DNA of 64,000 bases. It comes from Lamellibrachia satsuma. Taxonomy: Eukaryota; Annelida; Polychaeta; Sabellida; Siboglinidae. Both the position numbers and the translations under genes were made by a program. Shown in pieces: positions 46,462 through 58,908 of this stretch. Location of the stretch: positions 4,532,001 through 4,596,000 of the forward strand of contig BSQZ01000001.1 of the NCBI GenBank assembly GCA_033239005.1, written 5' to 3'. Each line of letters opens with the position of its first letter. Positions within the stretch are counted from its first letter, which is position 1. The notes beneath the pieces were generated by a model that was given only the letters and a program-made list of their open reading frames with translations, was not told where the DNA came from and ran no database searches.

Positions 46462-46530
46462 TTATCCGTTAAAAAGTACATCCAAGTTTTCACTGGCATT
46501 GAAGATAGTTGTGATGTCTTTCTGAGCCAT
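46462..46530 (-). other. 22-codon upstream ORF in the leader of first exon B
   Basis: An ATG at 46530 opens a 22-codon frame (MAQKDITTIFNAS...) closed by TAA and then TAG at 46464-46459. It is in the same frame as the main ATG at 46434, with 24 bases between the second stop and that ATG. If the transcript starts upstream of 46530, ribosomes would meet this small frame first, so it could dampen translation of the long exon. An alternative is that a 3' splice site lies between the stops and the main ATG, making this intron sequence; no good polypyrimidine tract is seen there. Confidence 0.4.
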
Positions 46531-47640
46531 GTTAATTAGTAATCCCAACATACGTCGCAACAGAAACACCTTCTGTAAACACACATTTCAAGTGGCTACA
46601 TCCGCGCAATGAAATACAGACAACTAGCACAGATTCAGCCAGGTAGACATCACTTTCAGCGGCTGCTCTGTGTATCCTCAGGTGAGTGTGCTGTGATCAC
46701 ACTGTGGGAGCCAAGGAAGACGCCCGCCCTCCTGCCTCCTGCCGCCTGGCGCCAGCCTCGTTCACCACCAACCACCACAGCCCACCAGTCGACGGACTGC
46801 ACAGCAATCACAACAAACAATACCTCTTGTTTATCGCATTTACCTGTGGCATGTGGATCCACTGATCTTCCTTCATTGAATCGTCATTCCATGGAGCATA
46901 CAAGCCACCCTCAAGCTAAGAACATTCCAGGTAAACTACTGCAGCGTTGTAGGCTGGATACAACACATGCACAGACTTGATACTTCTACTAGTAAACACA
47001 TCACTGACTATTCACGGCAATTAACACATCGTAGACAAAAACTCCCAAGACAAGTTCATCACATCATCACAAGTATCCACTGTATACAACCTGTCATTGC
47101 CTGCAGTTTACAACCTGTCACTCCTGGCTGCAGTATCAATGCAAGCCTGTCAGTCCAAAGTTCCCGGCCACCAACAACAATGACCTATCACTTCCTACTG
47201 AAGTCGACAGAGCGCCCACACCAACCACGACTGCAGCGACGATGTGTAGGGGGAGAAAGTTCTGTAGCTGCAGCGCCACCAGTTTCTGGGAACCAGCACA
47301 GATAGGCATAGGCTAGTCTGTAGTGTGTCCCACTGAGTGAGTAATGCTGTGCAACAGCTGAGGTGCCACAGTCACTTGCAGTTTCTACCAAATGGGCACC
47401 AGATGTTGTAGATACCTTGGCCTGGTGCAACTAGCAGCACCTCCAGTCCACACTGCAGCATTCTGCTTACCGGTTGGGACTGTCATTAACTGCTTATTAA
47501 TCCAATTACAGGTGCTACACTGGAGGGGACACTTGTCATTGGTGACATACACTGGTGTGACAGCAATGAAAGGCATAAAGAAATAAGTAAAAAGTTTCAG
47601 TACAGAAATATGCACATAATATTTAAGTTTCAGAAAATCA
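46531..47640 (-). promoter_or_regulatory. Presumed leader/promoter region of first exon B
   Basis: This is the 1.1 kb upstream (minus strand) of the long first exon. It is richer in GC and CpG than the surrounding intron, has no convincing coding frame and is free of the minisatellites common elsewhere. No TATA box or defined start site is seen; the promoter role is inferred from position only. Confidence 0.3.
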
Positions 47641-47705
47641 ACTAATAGTGATACAACTAATAGTAATACACCACTAGAACCCTAGACTATGCACATACAT
47701 ATGGT

Positions 47706-47734
47706 ACATACATGCATGCATGCATATATATATA

Positions 47735-47779
<45 letters not shown>

Positions 47780-47785
47780 TTATTT
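47706..47785. repeat. (AT)n microsatellite
   Basis: catgcatgcatgcat then an (at) run with a few t interruptions. Confidence 0.95.
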
Positions 47786-48876
47786 TAATATAAAGCGCAT
47801 TGATATGTACTGTACAAGAGTCTGTGTTATAAAAGAACTGTGTACATATAAATACAAGTAAAAATTATATACATAACTAAAATTATATCTCAAACAAAAT
47901 TTAATATAATTCGGTGTCATATTTTAATGAACTCTTAATTCCTACAAATGTCCCACATGACAGGGTCCTGGTGAGACTACCTTATTTATAATGTGACCAG
48001 ACAGTGAAATTTATGTAACTTAAATCACTGGTTCTTTAGCAAAATATCTCCATTCCAACTAGGCAATAAGTGTCAGAACACAGTAAATGACAGTGCCAAC
48101 ATAACATAGAAATCTCAAACCACCTCCAGATACACTATACAGAATTCTAAAATGAATGCTTTCTGTCATATCAAGGATAATGTCACAATAACATTATTGT
48201 TGCCATAGACTGTGTTACAGTTGTCACATGAACTACCTAGGTTTTAACACCAAAACAAGGTAATACAGAAAACAAACCAATTGTTAATTGCACCAATGGA
48301 AGTTTCCAGGAATGTATGGGTCGGTCTGCGATGCCAGCCACGTCAGATAATAGTGCAGCCACTCTATGTGCACTAAAGCAACACTAAATCAGATAATATA
48401 AATGGTTCGTATGAATAATAGTGTTTTGTATTCACGACAGCAATGTGGCATGAAACAATTATGAGAAAAACTTCTATTGCGCTGAAATCCTCGGGAACCC
48501 GAGCTCAGCAGTGCAACAAAACCAAAGGGTTGGGCAAGCTCACTTCAGTTTACAACATCAAGTCATCAACGTTTGGATGAATATACTGAGCAGCTAATGA
48601 GGATGACTGAGGACAAACAGGTGGGTCTTTATGTTATGTTATGACATTTCCAGCAGACCTAATGTTAACAGCGAGTGAGTTCCACAGTCGGTCTGGCAAC
48701 CGAGAACACCCTCCACCTTTCCATCGTATCAGGCGTTCTCCAGATGATTGCGAACTTGAAGGTGTACACAGTTGTCTCCATACAGATGAACTGCCAAAGT
48801 GCCTCTTTTCCACTGACAATCTGCTGTTGCAGACAGGTTAGATTCCCAGGAATTTTAGTAGGATATGCACCAGAAG
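47786..48876. other. Possible LINE tail relic, otherwise nothing
   Basis: On the minus strand near 48640-48720 the words SRLPDRLWNSLAVNIRSAGN resemble the ...LWNSLP..IR.A.S motif at the end of many LINE polyproteins. It is too short to assign. Confidence 0.3.
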
Positions 48877-50192
48877 ACAAGTCATACAATGGAAGAAAAG
48901 ACAAGCTGAGCAATGGAGGACAAGACAAGCAACAGCGGGCAAAACAGACAACGGAGAACATGACATGCAACGGAGGACAAGACAGGCAACGGAGGACAAG
49001 ACAGGCAACGGAGGACAAGACAGGCAACAGAGGACAAGACATGCAATGGAGGACAAAACCAGTAATGGAGGACATGACATGCAACTGAGGACAAGACTAG
49101 CAATGGAGGACAAGACATGCAACTGAGGACAAGACAAGCAATGGAGGACAAGACATGCAACAGAGGACAAGACATGTAATGGAGGAAACGACATGCAACA
49201 GAGGACAAGACAAGCAATGGAGGACAATACAAGCAATGGAGGACAAGACATGCAATGGAGGACAAAACCAGTAATGGAGGACAAGACATGCAACAGAGGA
49301 CAAGACAAGCAATGGAGGACAAGACAAGCAATGGAGGACAAGACATGCAACAGAGGACAAGACATGTAATGGAGGACACAACATGCAACAGAGGACAAGA
49401 CAGGCAACAGAGGACAAGACAGGCAACAGAGGACAAGACATGCAATGGAGGACAAAACCAGTAATGGAAGACATGACATGCAACTGAGGACAAGACTAGC
49501 AATGGAGGACAAGACATGCAACTAAGGACAAGACAAGCAATGGAGGACAAGACATGCAACAGAGGACAAGACATGTAATGGAGGACATGACATGCAACAG
49601 AGGACAAGACAAGCAATGGAGGACAATACAAGCAATGGAGGGCAAGACATGCAATGGAGGACAAAACCAGTACTGGAGGACAAGACTTGCAACAGAGGAC
49701 AAGACAAGCAATGGAGGACAATACATGCAACAGAGGACAAGACATGCAATGGAGGACAATACAAGCAATGTAGGACAAGACATGCAAAGGAGGACAAAAC
49801 CAGTAATGGAGGACAAGACATGCAACAGAGGACATGACATGCAACTGAAGACAATACAAGCAATGGAGGACAAGACATGCAACGGAGGACAAGACTTGCA
49901 ACGGAGGACAATACAAGCAATGGAGGACAAGACGAGCAACTGAGGACAAGATGAGCAACTGAGGACAAGATGAGCAATGGAGGACAAGATGAGCAATGGA
50001 AAGCAAGAAAGCAGTGGAGGACAAGACAGGCATCAGAGGACAAGACAGGCAGTGGAGGACAAGACAGGCAGTGGAGGACAAGACAGGCAACGGAGGACAA
50101 GACAGGCAATGGAGGACAAGACAGGCAACGGAGGACAAGACAGGCAGTGGAGGACAAGACAGGCAATGGAGGACAAGACAGGCAACAGAGAA
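48877..50192. repeat. 19-bp tandem repeat, about 69 copies
   Basis: Unit ggacaagacatgcaacaga with many substitutions but almost constant length. It keeps many frames open on both strands (CLVLHCMSCPP... on the minus, EDKT.NGGQD on the plus); these are by-products of the array. Confidence 0.95.
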
Positions 50193-51754
50193 CTACAAAT
50201 CTACAACCAAATATATTTTGACCCATCACTGCATTTGATGTATAAACTTGCATCTACGGCAATACAAATATGGCCCACTGAAATCCAAGAACAAGTTCCT
50301 TTTTCTGATGTACCCAAAAAAATGGAATTATGAATACATAATAGTTATACTTTCCACCCATTAGTGCCCCTCTCCAACTGATTTAAATTGACAAACTTTC
50401 ATGTGTGTTCCACCTGGTGGTTGTTTTAGCATTAGTCTCATTATGTGATGACATTGTTGATAACATTTTTAATATGACATTTTAGAGTAATAACAGAAAA
50501 TCGTATGCATATAGACCCAGGTTTCGTTTTCCTAGGAAATATATATCTGCACATTTGGGCATGTGATACTTGTCCAATGATTGTTCCACTTGCCCCAGGC
50601 AAGCAGGTAAATATTATTGGTCTGTTGAACCGTGAGAGGACAAGGAAATAGCAAGACATCTACAGTCAACAGCCATAGCAGACAGACTGGAGAAAAAGAA
50701 GCAGTCAAAAAAGAGGCAACAACAGATGAATCTAAATTGAGCAGCACCAGTAGAAGAGACAGGCAAGTAGACCAGGCAATGGGAGACTGAGTGACATTCC
50801 AGCCTGTTGTTGGAGCAGTATCTGCACTGCTGCAAGTGTTCCGTTTGAAGCTGTAGAAGGTGCTTTCTGTGGGCATTCACACCAGCTGTGACCACACAGG
50901 CCAGCCACTCGCCCCAACATGAGTGCTGCAAATGTGCAGAAAAACTGCTACTTTTCAAGTCCAATTAAGAGCAGAACGCCAACATGGCACATGCGTTGGA
51001 CCCAGTTAGGCTGGTAGAGAGATCCTTTTTTAAACTTAATTCTCCATACAAAATTGTGCACCCAATTAATGAAATGTTCATTTACGACACACATTTATAA
51101 ACATTATTAAAACTAATGGGAAAAAGGTACAATCAAATCTAGTTTTTAGTCTGCCTGTTTCAAAACGCCAAATGCATATACAATTTATTTTTACACCTAA
51201 CCTTGAAAGCAGACATTTCTAAACAATGAACACAAAGATCTATATTAGATGCTGTTATAACAATTACATTACCATAACAACGGACACATTTTGTAAATGT
51301 TGACTATGTTCGGTGTTTAATTGGGTTTACACTATACAGCGTTATTATTACAGCCTTTGTGTGTTTCACCTTTCTACATGAACATGGTTTCCAAATTATA
51401 ATGTTGTCTGCTTATGAGTTTACTGAATCCACCATGGATAAACTCAAAGTTGCATGCTAACTTCTACTTGACTTGGCTTAACATAAAATAACAATACATG
51501 TTCAAGATAACAAATATGACCATCCAACTTGAATAAAAAATCTTGAGAAAAGGTTATATGTTCAAAGGAGTATGCTATATGTTCTAATATCCTGCTACAG
51601 TTCTAGGGGCAGGTTGAACTGTCATACCAAGATATAAATATCAAGTTTGTATGCTAAGCCTCAGGGTGAAACTTAGTGGATTGGCTCACCAGAAACTGTA
51701 GTAGTCATGATTAGCAACTATCTGGGGCAGGTGACAAGACACACCTGTTCCAGA
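50193..51754. other. No gene recognised
   Basis: Overlapping frames of about 115 codons occur on the minus strand at 50532-50964, without a known motif or good splice sites. Confidence 0.4.
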
Positions 51755-51908
51755 GACGAGGTATGGCAGTGAACATAGAACACCCAGGTATGGCAGGGAA
51801 CATAGAACACCCAGGTATAGCAGGGAACATAGAACACCTAGGTATGGCTGGGAACATAGAACCCCCAGGTATAGCAGGGAACATAGAACACCCAGGTATG
51901 GCAGTGGA
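51755..51908. repeat. 27-bp tandem repeat, about 6 copies
   Basis: Unit ggtatggcagggaacataga + acaccca. Confidence 0.9.
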
Positions 51909-52174
51909 TATTGGACAAGTATCTGTAGGGGCAAACACCCATTTTCTGCAATTTCTCACTTAAACAATTTGAAACAAAACAGATGGAACCCAAAATATGA
52001 TACATTAACCTAAAATGATGACAACTGCCGATGCTCTAACAATAACACACATTTCTGTAGTCAGTATTTTGGCAGTCTGCTTTAAATGACTACTCATGCC
52101 CCGCAAAGGTATTTCCACATACAAACTGTACTACCTAGGATTTGGTATGCGTTACTAAACATATGCTCATGGTA

Positions 52175-54912
52175 AGTGAAGATGTTCATCAGACTGGATG
52201 GTTCAAATGAGTAATATTTTTACTTATTTCATGGTCAGTTTACCTTTTTTTTCTCGTGACGTTTCGATTGCTATTAGCAATCTTCTTCAGACGACTACCG
52301 CTAGATGGCGTAGAATTACTAGCGTGTCACCATCTAGCGGTAGTCGTCTGAAGAAGATTGCTGATAGCAATCGAAACGTCACGAGAAAAAAAAGGTAAAC
52401 CGACTGTGAAATAAGTAAAAATATTACTCATTTGAACCATCCAGTCTGATGAACATCTTCACTCATATATGCTCAAACTATGGAACTGAAACAGTGAAGA
52501 AACTACGCAAATTAGAACGATTAGAGCAAAACATCGCTCGACACCAAAATCACCTGGTGTTTACGCTCAGGTGCAGGGACGAAAACATTGCTCCCCACAG
52601 TCTACGAATCAAATGCCCTATCAACACGAAACGAGCCCATTGCATCATAGAAAGGACCAAAAAAGGACCTGATAAGAGAGAGAATCCGAGTAATTAACAA
52701 CAAATTGGATAGTTACAGAGAAGAGAAAGACAATACTGAAGACGAATTATTGATGCAATTGCCTAGCAACATCAAGGACAGCGTGGTGTCACACCTGGCG
52801 TGAACACACGAGACAGTGTACAAGAACACAAAATGGCGACATCAACAAAAGCTGGAACGTTGGAAACAACAAACAAAAGACACAAAAAATACCATCTGAT
52901 CTATCAGATGAACAACTTAAGAAGTGGGTAGTCAATATCTCGCAACATGAACTGAAGAATGCAGAAATGAAGGTTCTGATGAAAGGACTAAATTATGCTA
53001 TAGAACCAAAACAAATCCCAACAGAGCAATGTATAGTAGCCACTGAACAGGCTTGCTCCATGCTACCACAAACAGAAGCAGAAAGCTTACGAGCAGACAT
53101 GAAAGAGACGTTGAAATCAGCGAAGCCTCCCAAATCCAACATAAGCAAAGAAGATAAAAACAATCATCATTCTACCAGCGGACAAGGGACGTGCCACTGT
53201 AGTAATGGACAAAACACAGTATGAGAAGAAAGAACATGAGATGCTAGACGACGATAAAACATACTCCAAATTGAAATCGGATCCAACGGCCAAATATAAG
53301 AGAAAACTAACTGCCATCCTCCCCAGACTAAAGAGAGAAGGGAAGATCACAGAACAACAGTACTTCTATCTCTACCCCTCAGCAGAAGCCATCCTTAGGC
53401 TGTACTGCACACCGAAAATCCATAAAAAAGACAATCCCCTTAGACCGATAGTGGTCTATACTGGCTCAACAGCTTACAATGTGTCACGAAGCCTAGCAGA
53501 TCTTCTCGGTCCTATGGTAGGACTGACGCAACACCATGTCAAAAACTCAAGACACCTGGCAGTTGAACTGAAATGAAGATGAAATTTTCACGTCCCATGA
53601 TGTTGTGTCTCTCTTCACTAACACGCCCATACTGAAGACTATGGAGATAATCAAGGCCAGACTACAGAAAGACACCACCTTAACAGACAGGACGTGACTG
53701 CAAATAGAAGACATCATGGCACTATTGGACTTTGTTCTGAACACAACTTACTTCACATTCAGAAACACGATATACCAACAGAAATTTGGCATAGCCATGG
53801 GTAGCCCAGTGTCCCTCTTCAGGGAACATCTGGAACAAGAGGCTATTGCCACAGCCCCGATCAGCTGCCGACCTAGAATGTGGAAACGTTATGTAGATGA
53901 CATACTAGAATTGATAAAAACAGGGATGACACAGCAACTGACAGAGTGGACAAGACAAACAGCATCAAATTCACACATGAAGAAGAAGCAGAAGGAACGA
54001 TACAATTTTTGGACACTTTACTAGAGAGTAAGGAATCAGGAGAGGTGAAACTACTAATCTTCTGAAAGAACACCCATACAGACCAATACTTAAGCTTTTC
54101 CTCACACCATCCAATGAGAGATGCGAAACACAGATGCGAAACATTTGTGACAGAAGAGGAAGATAAACGGAAAGAAAGAGAACACATCAAGGAAGCTCTA
54201 ACGAGATGCGGGTATCCACAATGGACCATATAAACAGTGCAGACAAAGATGAAAACAAAGAACAAAGATAACATCAGGAAAAAGACAGTGGAAAAAAACA
54301 AAAGCAAAGGCATGGTGGTACTTCCATATCTCCAAGGATTATCCGAAACCACATCACGGATCATGAAGAAATACAATGTGAACACAGCAATGAAGCCTCA
54401 CAACACCATCTAGAGGTCACTGGTAAGACCAAAGGACAAAGTGTAAGAACTGTAATGCCACATACATTGGGGAAACGAAACGTACCCTAGGAACCCGCAT
54501 CAAAGAACACAAAGAAGACGCTGAGAAAGCATCAGCTAGCAGACCCTACACCCGAAGCAACAGAAAAATATCAGAAAAAGAGATGCATAAATCAGCGATC
54601 ACAGATCACATAACTCGACAGAATCACATCATAGACTGGGAGGGGGCCAAATTTGTAGACAGAGAGTCGGACTAGAGAACAAGAGGCATCAAAGAAGCGA
54701 TATGGATAAGGAAAACCAAAGACAGCATGAATCGAGATGAGGGTCGATACCAACTCTCACACATCTACGATGATCTCCTGAAGGGCCACCCAGGGTGCAG
54801 CCGTGTCACCATCTAGCGGTAGTCATATGAAGAAGATTGCTGATAGCAATCGAAATGTCACAAGAAGAAAAACGTAAACTGACTGTGAAATAAGTAAAAA
54901 TATTACTCATGG
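52175..54912 (+). mobile_element. Penelope-like retroelement with inverted and direct terminal copies
   Basis: The body is a decayed Penelope-like element (next entry). At its left edge a sequence of about 135 bases occurs as an inverted pair: 52175-52310 and 52325-52466, nearly perfect, around a spacer of about 15 bases. The right arm includes the first ATG of the ORF. About 105 bases of the same sequence recur in direct orientation at the right end (54803-54910). Partial direct and inverted end copies (pLTRs) are a known hallmark of Penelope-like elements and reflect their target-primed insertion of joined copies. The left inverted piece is thus best read as a 5'-truncated partner copy in the opposite orientation. 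Confidence 0.85.
52449..54790 (+). pseudogene. Penelope-like RT/GIY-YIG polyprotein, multiply broken
   Basis: In order: an N-terminal region with IARHQNHLVFTLRC and SLRIKCPINTKRA (52530-52630); ILPADKGRATVVMDKTQY (53172-53225); RT fingers with YCTPKIHKKDNPLRPIV (53404-53455); the HDVVSLFTNTPI segment (about 53600-53635); GIAMGSPVS (about 53790-53816); catalytic YVDD (about 53890-53901); and a GIY-YIG-type endonuclease start CKNCNATYIGETKRTLGTR with following EH (about 54440-54515). This order is that of canonical endonuclease-bearing Penelope-like elements. It is interrupted by frameshifts (near 52660, 53575 and after 54024) and in-frame stops (near 52800 and 53697), so no functional protein is expected. 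Its closest family (Neptune or Poseidon type) cannot be settled by eye. Confidence 0.88.
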
Positions 54913-54919
54913 TCTTATC

Positions 54920-55262
54920 AGGTCACCTTGTTTGGTTCGGTGGGTCAATGGCTGGTGCCCACTTCTGACCAGGAGGTACTCGGTTCAAACTCCCAGGCTG
55001 GCGGTCAACCCAATGGTATCGTAAAAAAATTGGTACAACTTGCCGACTGGCTTAGCACCTGGCATATGAGAAGGAAGTTGGAAGTGTGCGTTTTTCAGAT
55101 GAGATACTAAAGCCATAAAGGCCCTTCTACCTGATGTTATGCCAGGAGAGGTAAAAGTTTAGACACCGGGATTAAATTTGTCTGGCAGAGTGTCGGTCTC
55201 TCTGTCTGTCACTCTAACGTGCCAATGGTGCAAATAAATTGTATATATCTGTCTCTCCCTCT
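54920..55262 (+). mobile_element. tRNA-derived SINE of a second family
   Basis: A tRNA-like head with A-box GGGTCAATGGCTGG and B-box GGTTCAAACTCC spaced about as in a tRNA, followed by an unrelated body and an AT-rich end with caaataaattgtatatatc. It begins within a few bases of the right end of the Penelope-like element, so the element may have inserted next to or into it. Confidence 0.65.
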
Positions 55263-55917
55263 CTTGAATAGTGGCGTATGTTATATTGTCAATAACATGA
55301 AGGATATGTATGAAGTCTCACAAAACAACATGTTCCATCTTCACATTGCCAAAACACCCTATTTAGTAAACACAACCTAAAAATGTCTGCATTGAGAAAG
55401 ATGTCTGCATGTGAAGCCAATACACTGGTGGTGTTCGGAGGCAGCACATACAGAAGTCTGCTGCTGCATCCTTCACACAGGCTGGCTTCTATCACAGGTA
55501 CTGCGTCTCGCTGGGAGACTAATTTGGCAGTAGAGCCAGGAAATACCTAGAAGGAAGCTGAGCACACCACACTGCATTTAATTGTACATACATGCCCAGG
55601 GGCTGGTTCCTGCTACCCTGCCCCGCGCAGTCAGGGGTGTGGGTGCCACACCTGTGTCGAGACAGTGACTAATCAAGTGCAAGCAGGAGTCAGGAGCCAC
55701 AGTTGTTTAATGTCTCACACCTGTTGTCGTAGTCATTCACCTGTATAGGTACTGCACAGGTACTTCCCACTCAACCTGCTCACATCACGTGCACCACCTT
55801 CCAAAAACATCTATTCTTAAATCCACTTGATTCCGACCATCTACCAATAACCAGATCTCTCAGTAACATGCAGACTGATGTATACGACAGATACAATTTG
55901 AGAAACATGAAAAGCCA

Positions 55918-56855
55918 CCCAGGATTGGACCGCATTCAGAAGCTGAAGCTAGGATTGGACTGTTTTAAGAAGCTGAAGCTAGGATTGGGTTGCATTCAAA
56001 ATCTGAAGCTAGGATTGGACTGCATTCAGAATCTGAAGCTAGGATTGGACTGCATTCAGAAGCTGAAGTTATGATTGGTCTGCATTAAGAAGCTGAAGCT
56101 AGGATTGGACTGTATTCAGAAGCTGAAGTTATGATTGGACTGTGTTCAGAAGCTGAAGCTAGGGTTGGACTGTATTGAAAAGCTGAAGTTATGATTGGAC
56201 TGCATTAAGAAGCTGAAGCTAGGATTGGACTGTATTCAGAAGCTGAAGCTAGGATTGGACTGCATTCGGAAGCTGAACCTAGGAGTGGACTGCATTAAGA
56301 AGCTGAAGCTAAGATTGAACTGTATTGAAAAGCTGAAGCTAAGATTGGATTGCATTCAGAAGCTGAAGTTACGATTGGACTGCGTTCAGAAGCTGAAGCT
56401 AGGGTTGGACTGTATTGAAAAGTTGAAGTTATGATTGGACTGCATTAAGAAGCTGAAGCTAGGATTGGATTGTATTCAGAAGCTGAAGCTAGGATTGGAC
56501 TGCATTCGGAAGCTGAACCTAGGAGTGGTCTGCATTAAGAAGCTGAAGCTAAGATTGGACTGTATTCAGAAGCTGAAGCTAGGATTGGATTGCATTCAGA
56601 AGATGAAGTTATGATTGGATGATTAAGAAGCTGAAGCTATGATTGGACTGCATTAAGAAGCTGAAGCTATGATTGGACTGTATTCAGAAGCTGAAGCTAG
56701 GATTGGACTGCATTCAGAAGCTGAAGTTAGGGTTGGACTGCATTCAGAAGCTGAAGCTAGGATTGGACTGCATTCAGAAGCTGAAGCTAGGATTGGACTG
56801 CAGAAGCTGAAGCTAGGATTGGACTGTATTAAGAAGCTGAAGCTAGGATTGCACT
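55918..56855. repeat. 30-bp tandem repeat, about 31 copies
   Basis: Unit aggattggactgcattcaga + agctgaagct; stretches of the plus strand stay open as LGLDCIQKLK repeats, broken by tatgattgg variants. Confidence 0.94.
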
Positions 56856-57479
56856 CTGGGGAAATGTTGTCTCCAGTGAAAAAGATAACACCGCTTGGGT
56901 GTTTTATGAAGTCACCACCCTGTAGCCATGATGATGCGGAACAGCTGGTGATAAAAAGGACAAGCTGTCACATCTGTCATCAAACAAGACTATTGGAAGA
57001 CACGCGGGATGGCCAGGTTGAAAAACCCTGCAAAAACGGATCTTTTCCATGAAAAGAAACCAGCTGACAATGTCACCACAGACATAGACAACCATCAACT
57101 GAGCACCCCTAGAGCCAAAGGGCACAATGATATATCTGACTGTAAAGTAGTATCACATCATTGCTCCAGCATGTAACATCAGCTACATCACTGCAATGCT
57201 CTTGCAACTGAGGCTTATTCCTTTAGAAAGCATCTGTGTGAAGTGTGCTAGTCACAGGCACGATCTTACAAATGATAAGGCCTGAGGCAGTTTCGTAGCA
57301 TCACAGTGAAGTCAAAGGCAGCATCTGCAGACAGTGGCCTAGGATCACGTAGGAGATCAACTATGGCAAACTGCACTTCCTGGTGGTGCTAATTATGGAG
57401 GCTTCTGCATAACATTACATCAGTTGATAGTGCAAACCAATATGAAAGCTTCCCAGATGAAGTAAGCACTGAACCATAG

Positions 57480-57572
57480 CTAACTGCAGCTAATGTATGC
57501 AACAACATCTCTACCTCCAGTGTATGCAACAACATCTCTACCTCCAGTGTATGCAACAACATCTCTACCTCC
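57480..57572. repeat. 27-bp repeat, 3 copies
   Basis: Unit gtatgcaacaacatctctac + ctccagt. Confidence 0.9.
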
Positions 57573-57789
57573 AGCAGAAGTCTGATGAATGGTGAAACGG
57601 TGAGTAACATTTTGGAATTATTTATCATTCCTGTTCTTGCATCAGCCATAATTTAAATGTGCATCAGATTCAACACTAACATTGTACAGTGGAACCTCTC
57701 AATGTCATAATAACACTACCAGTGACTACCTACATTGCTACAACATTAAAGGATACTGTTGTTGTGAAATAAAGGTTATTTGTGAGGGA

Positions 57790-58908
57790 GGTTTACCACT
57801 TGAAAGCATGGGCCTACACCGTAAATATAGACAGTTACTGTCATAACTAGCATAACTATATCGTGTTAGGGTTTAAAACTTGAAAGCATGGGCCTATACC
57901 GTAAATGTACAGAGTTACTGTAATAATTAGTATAACTATATCGTGTTAGGGTTTACCACTTGAAAGCGTGGTTCTACGCTGTAAATGTAGACAGTTACTG
58001 CCATAACTAGTATAACTATATCGTGTTAGGGTTTACCTCTTGAAAGCGTGGTTCTACGCTGTAAATGTAGACAGTTACTGCCATAACTAGTATAACTATA
58101 TCGTGTTAGGGTTTACCTCTTGAAAGCGTGGTTCTACGCTGTAAATGTAGACAGTTACTGCCATAACTAGTATAACTATATCGTGTTAGGGTTTACCTCT
58201 TGAAAGCGTGGTTCTACGCTGTAAATGTAGACAGTTACTGCCATAACTAGTATAACTATATCGTGTTAGGGTTTACCTCTTGAAAGCGTGGTTCTACGCT
58301 GTAAATGTAGACAGTTACTGCCATAACTAGTATAACTATATCGTGTTAGGGTTTACCTCTTGAAAGCGTGGTTCTACGCTGTAAATGTAGACAGTTACTG
58401 CCATAACTAGTATAACTATATCGTGTTAGGGTTTACCTCTTGAAAGCGTGGTTCTACGCTGTAAATGTAGACAGTTACTGCCATAACTAGTATAACTATA
58501 TCGTGTTAGGGTTTACCTCTTGAAAGCGTGGTTCTACGCTGTAAATGTAGACAGTTACTGCCATAACTAGTATAACTATATCGTGTGAGGGTTTACCTCT
58601 TGAAAGCGTGGTTCTACGTTGTAAATGTAGACAGTTACTGCCATAACTAGTATAACTATATTGTGTGAGGGTTTACCTCTTGAAAGCGTGGTTCTACGCT
58701 GTAAATGTAGACAGTTACTGTCATAACTATTATAACTATATCGTGTTAGGGTTTACCACTTGAAAGCGTGGTTCTACGCTGTAAATGTAGACAGTTACTG
58801 TCATAACTATTATAACTATATCGTGTTAGGGTTTACCACTTGAAAGCGTGGTTCTACGCTGTAAATGTAGACAGTTACTGTCATAACTAGTATAACTATA
58901 TTGTGTTA
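57790..58908. repeat. 80-bp tandem repeat, 14 copies
   Basis: Units contain tttacctcttgaaagcgtgg and agacagttactgccataact. The central seven or so units are identical, with changes only towards the ends, a sign of recent homogenisation. Confidence 0.96.

Noticed and set aside
45700..46470. 11-base identity (aacttggatgt) between the leader of exon B and the end of exon A
   Set aside because: Too short and at different positions relative to splice sites; probably chance.
48838..50253. Long open frames on both strands (up to 418 codons) rich in CLVLHC/SCPPL or EDKTGNGGQD
   Set aside because: They are translations of the 19-bp array in several frames; 19 is not a multiple of 3, so all frames cycle and stay open by lack of stop words.
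55868..57052. Repetitive plus-strand frames LGLDCIQKLK and a 127-codon frame running out of them
   Set aside because: 30-bp array translation; the non-repeat tail after 56860 shows no known domain and no splice evidence.
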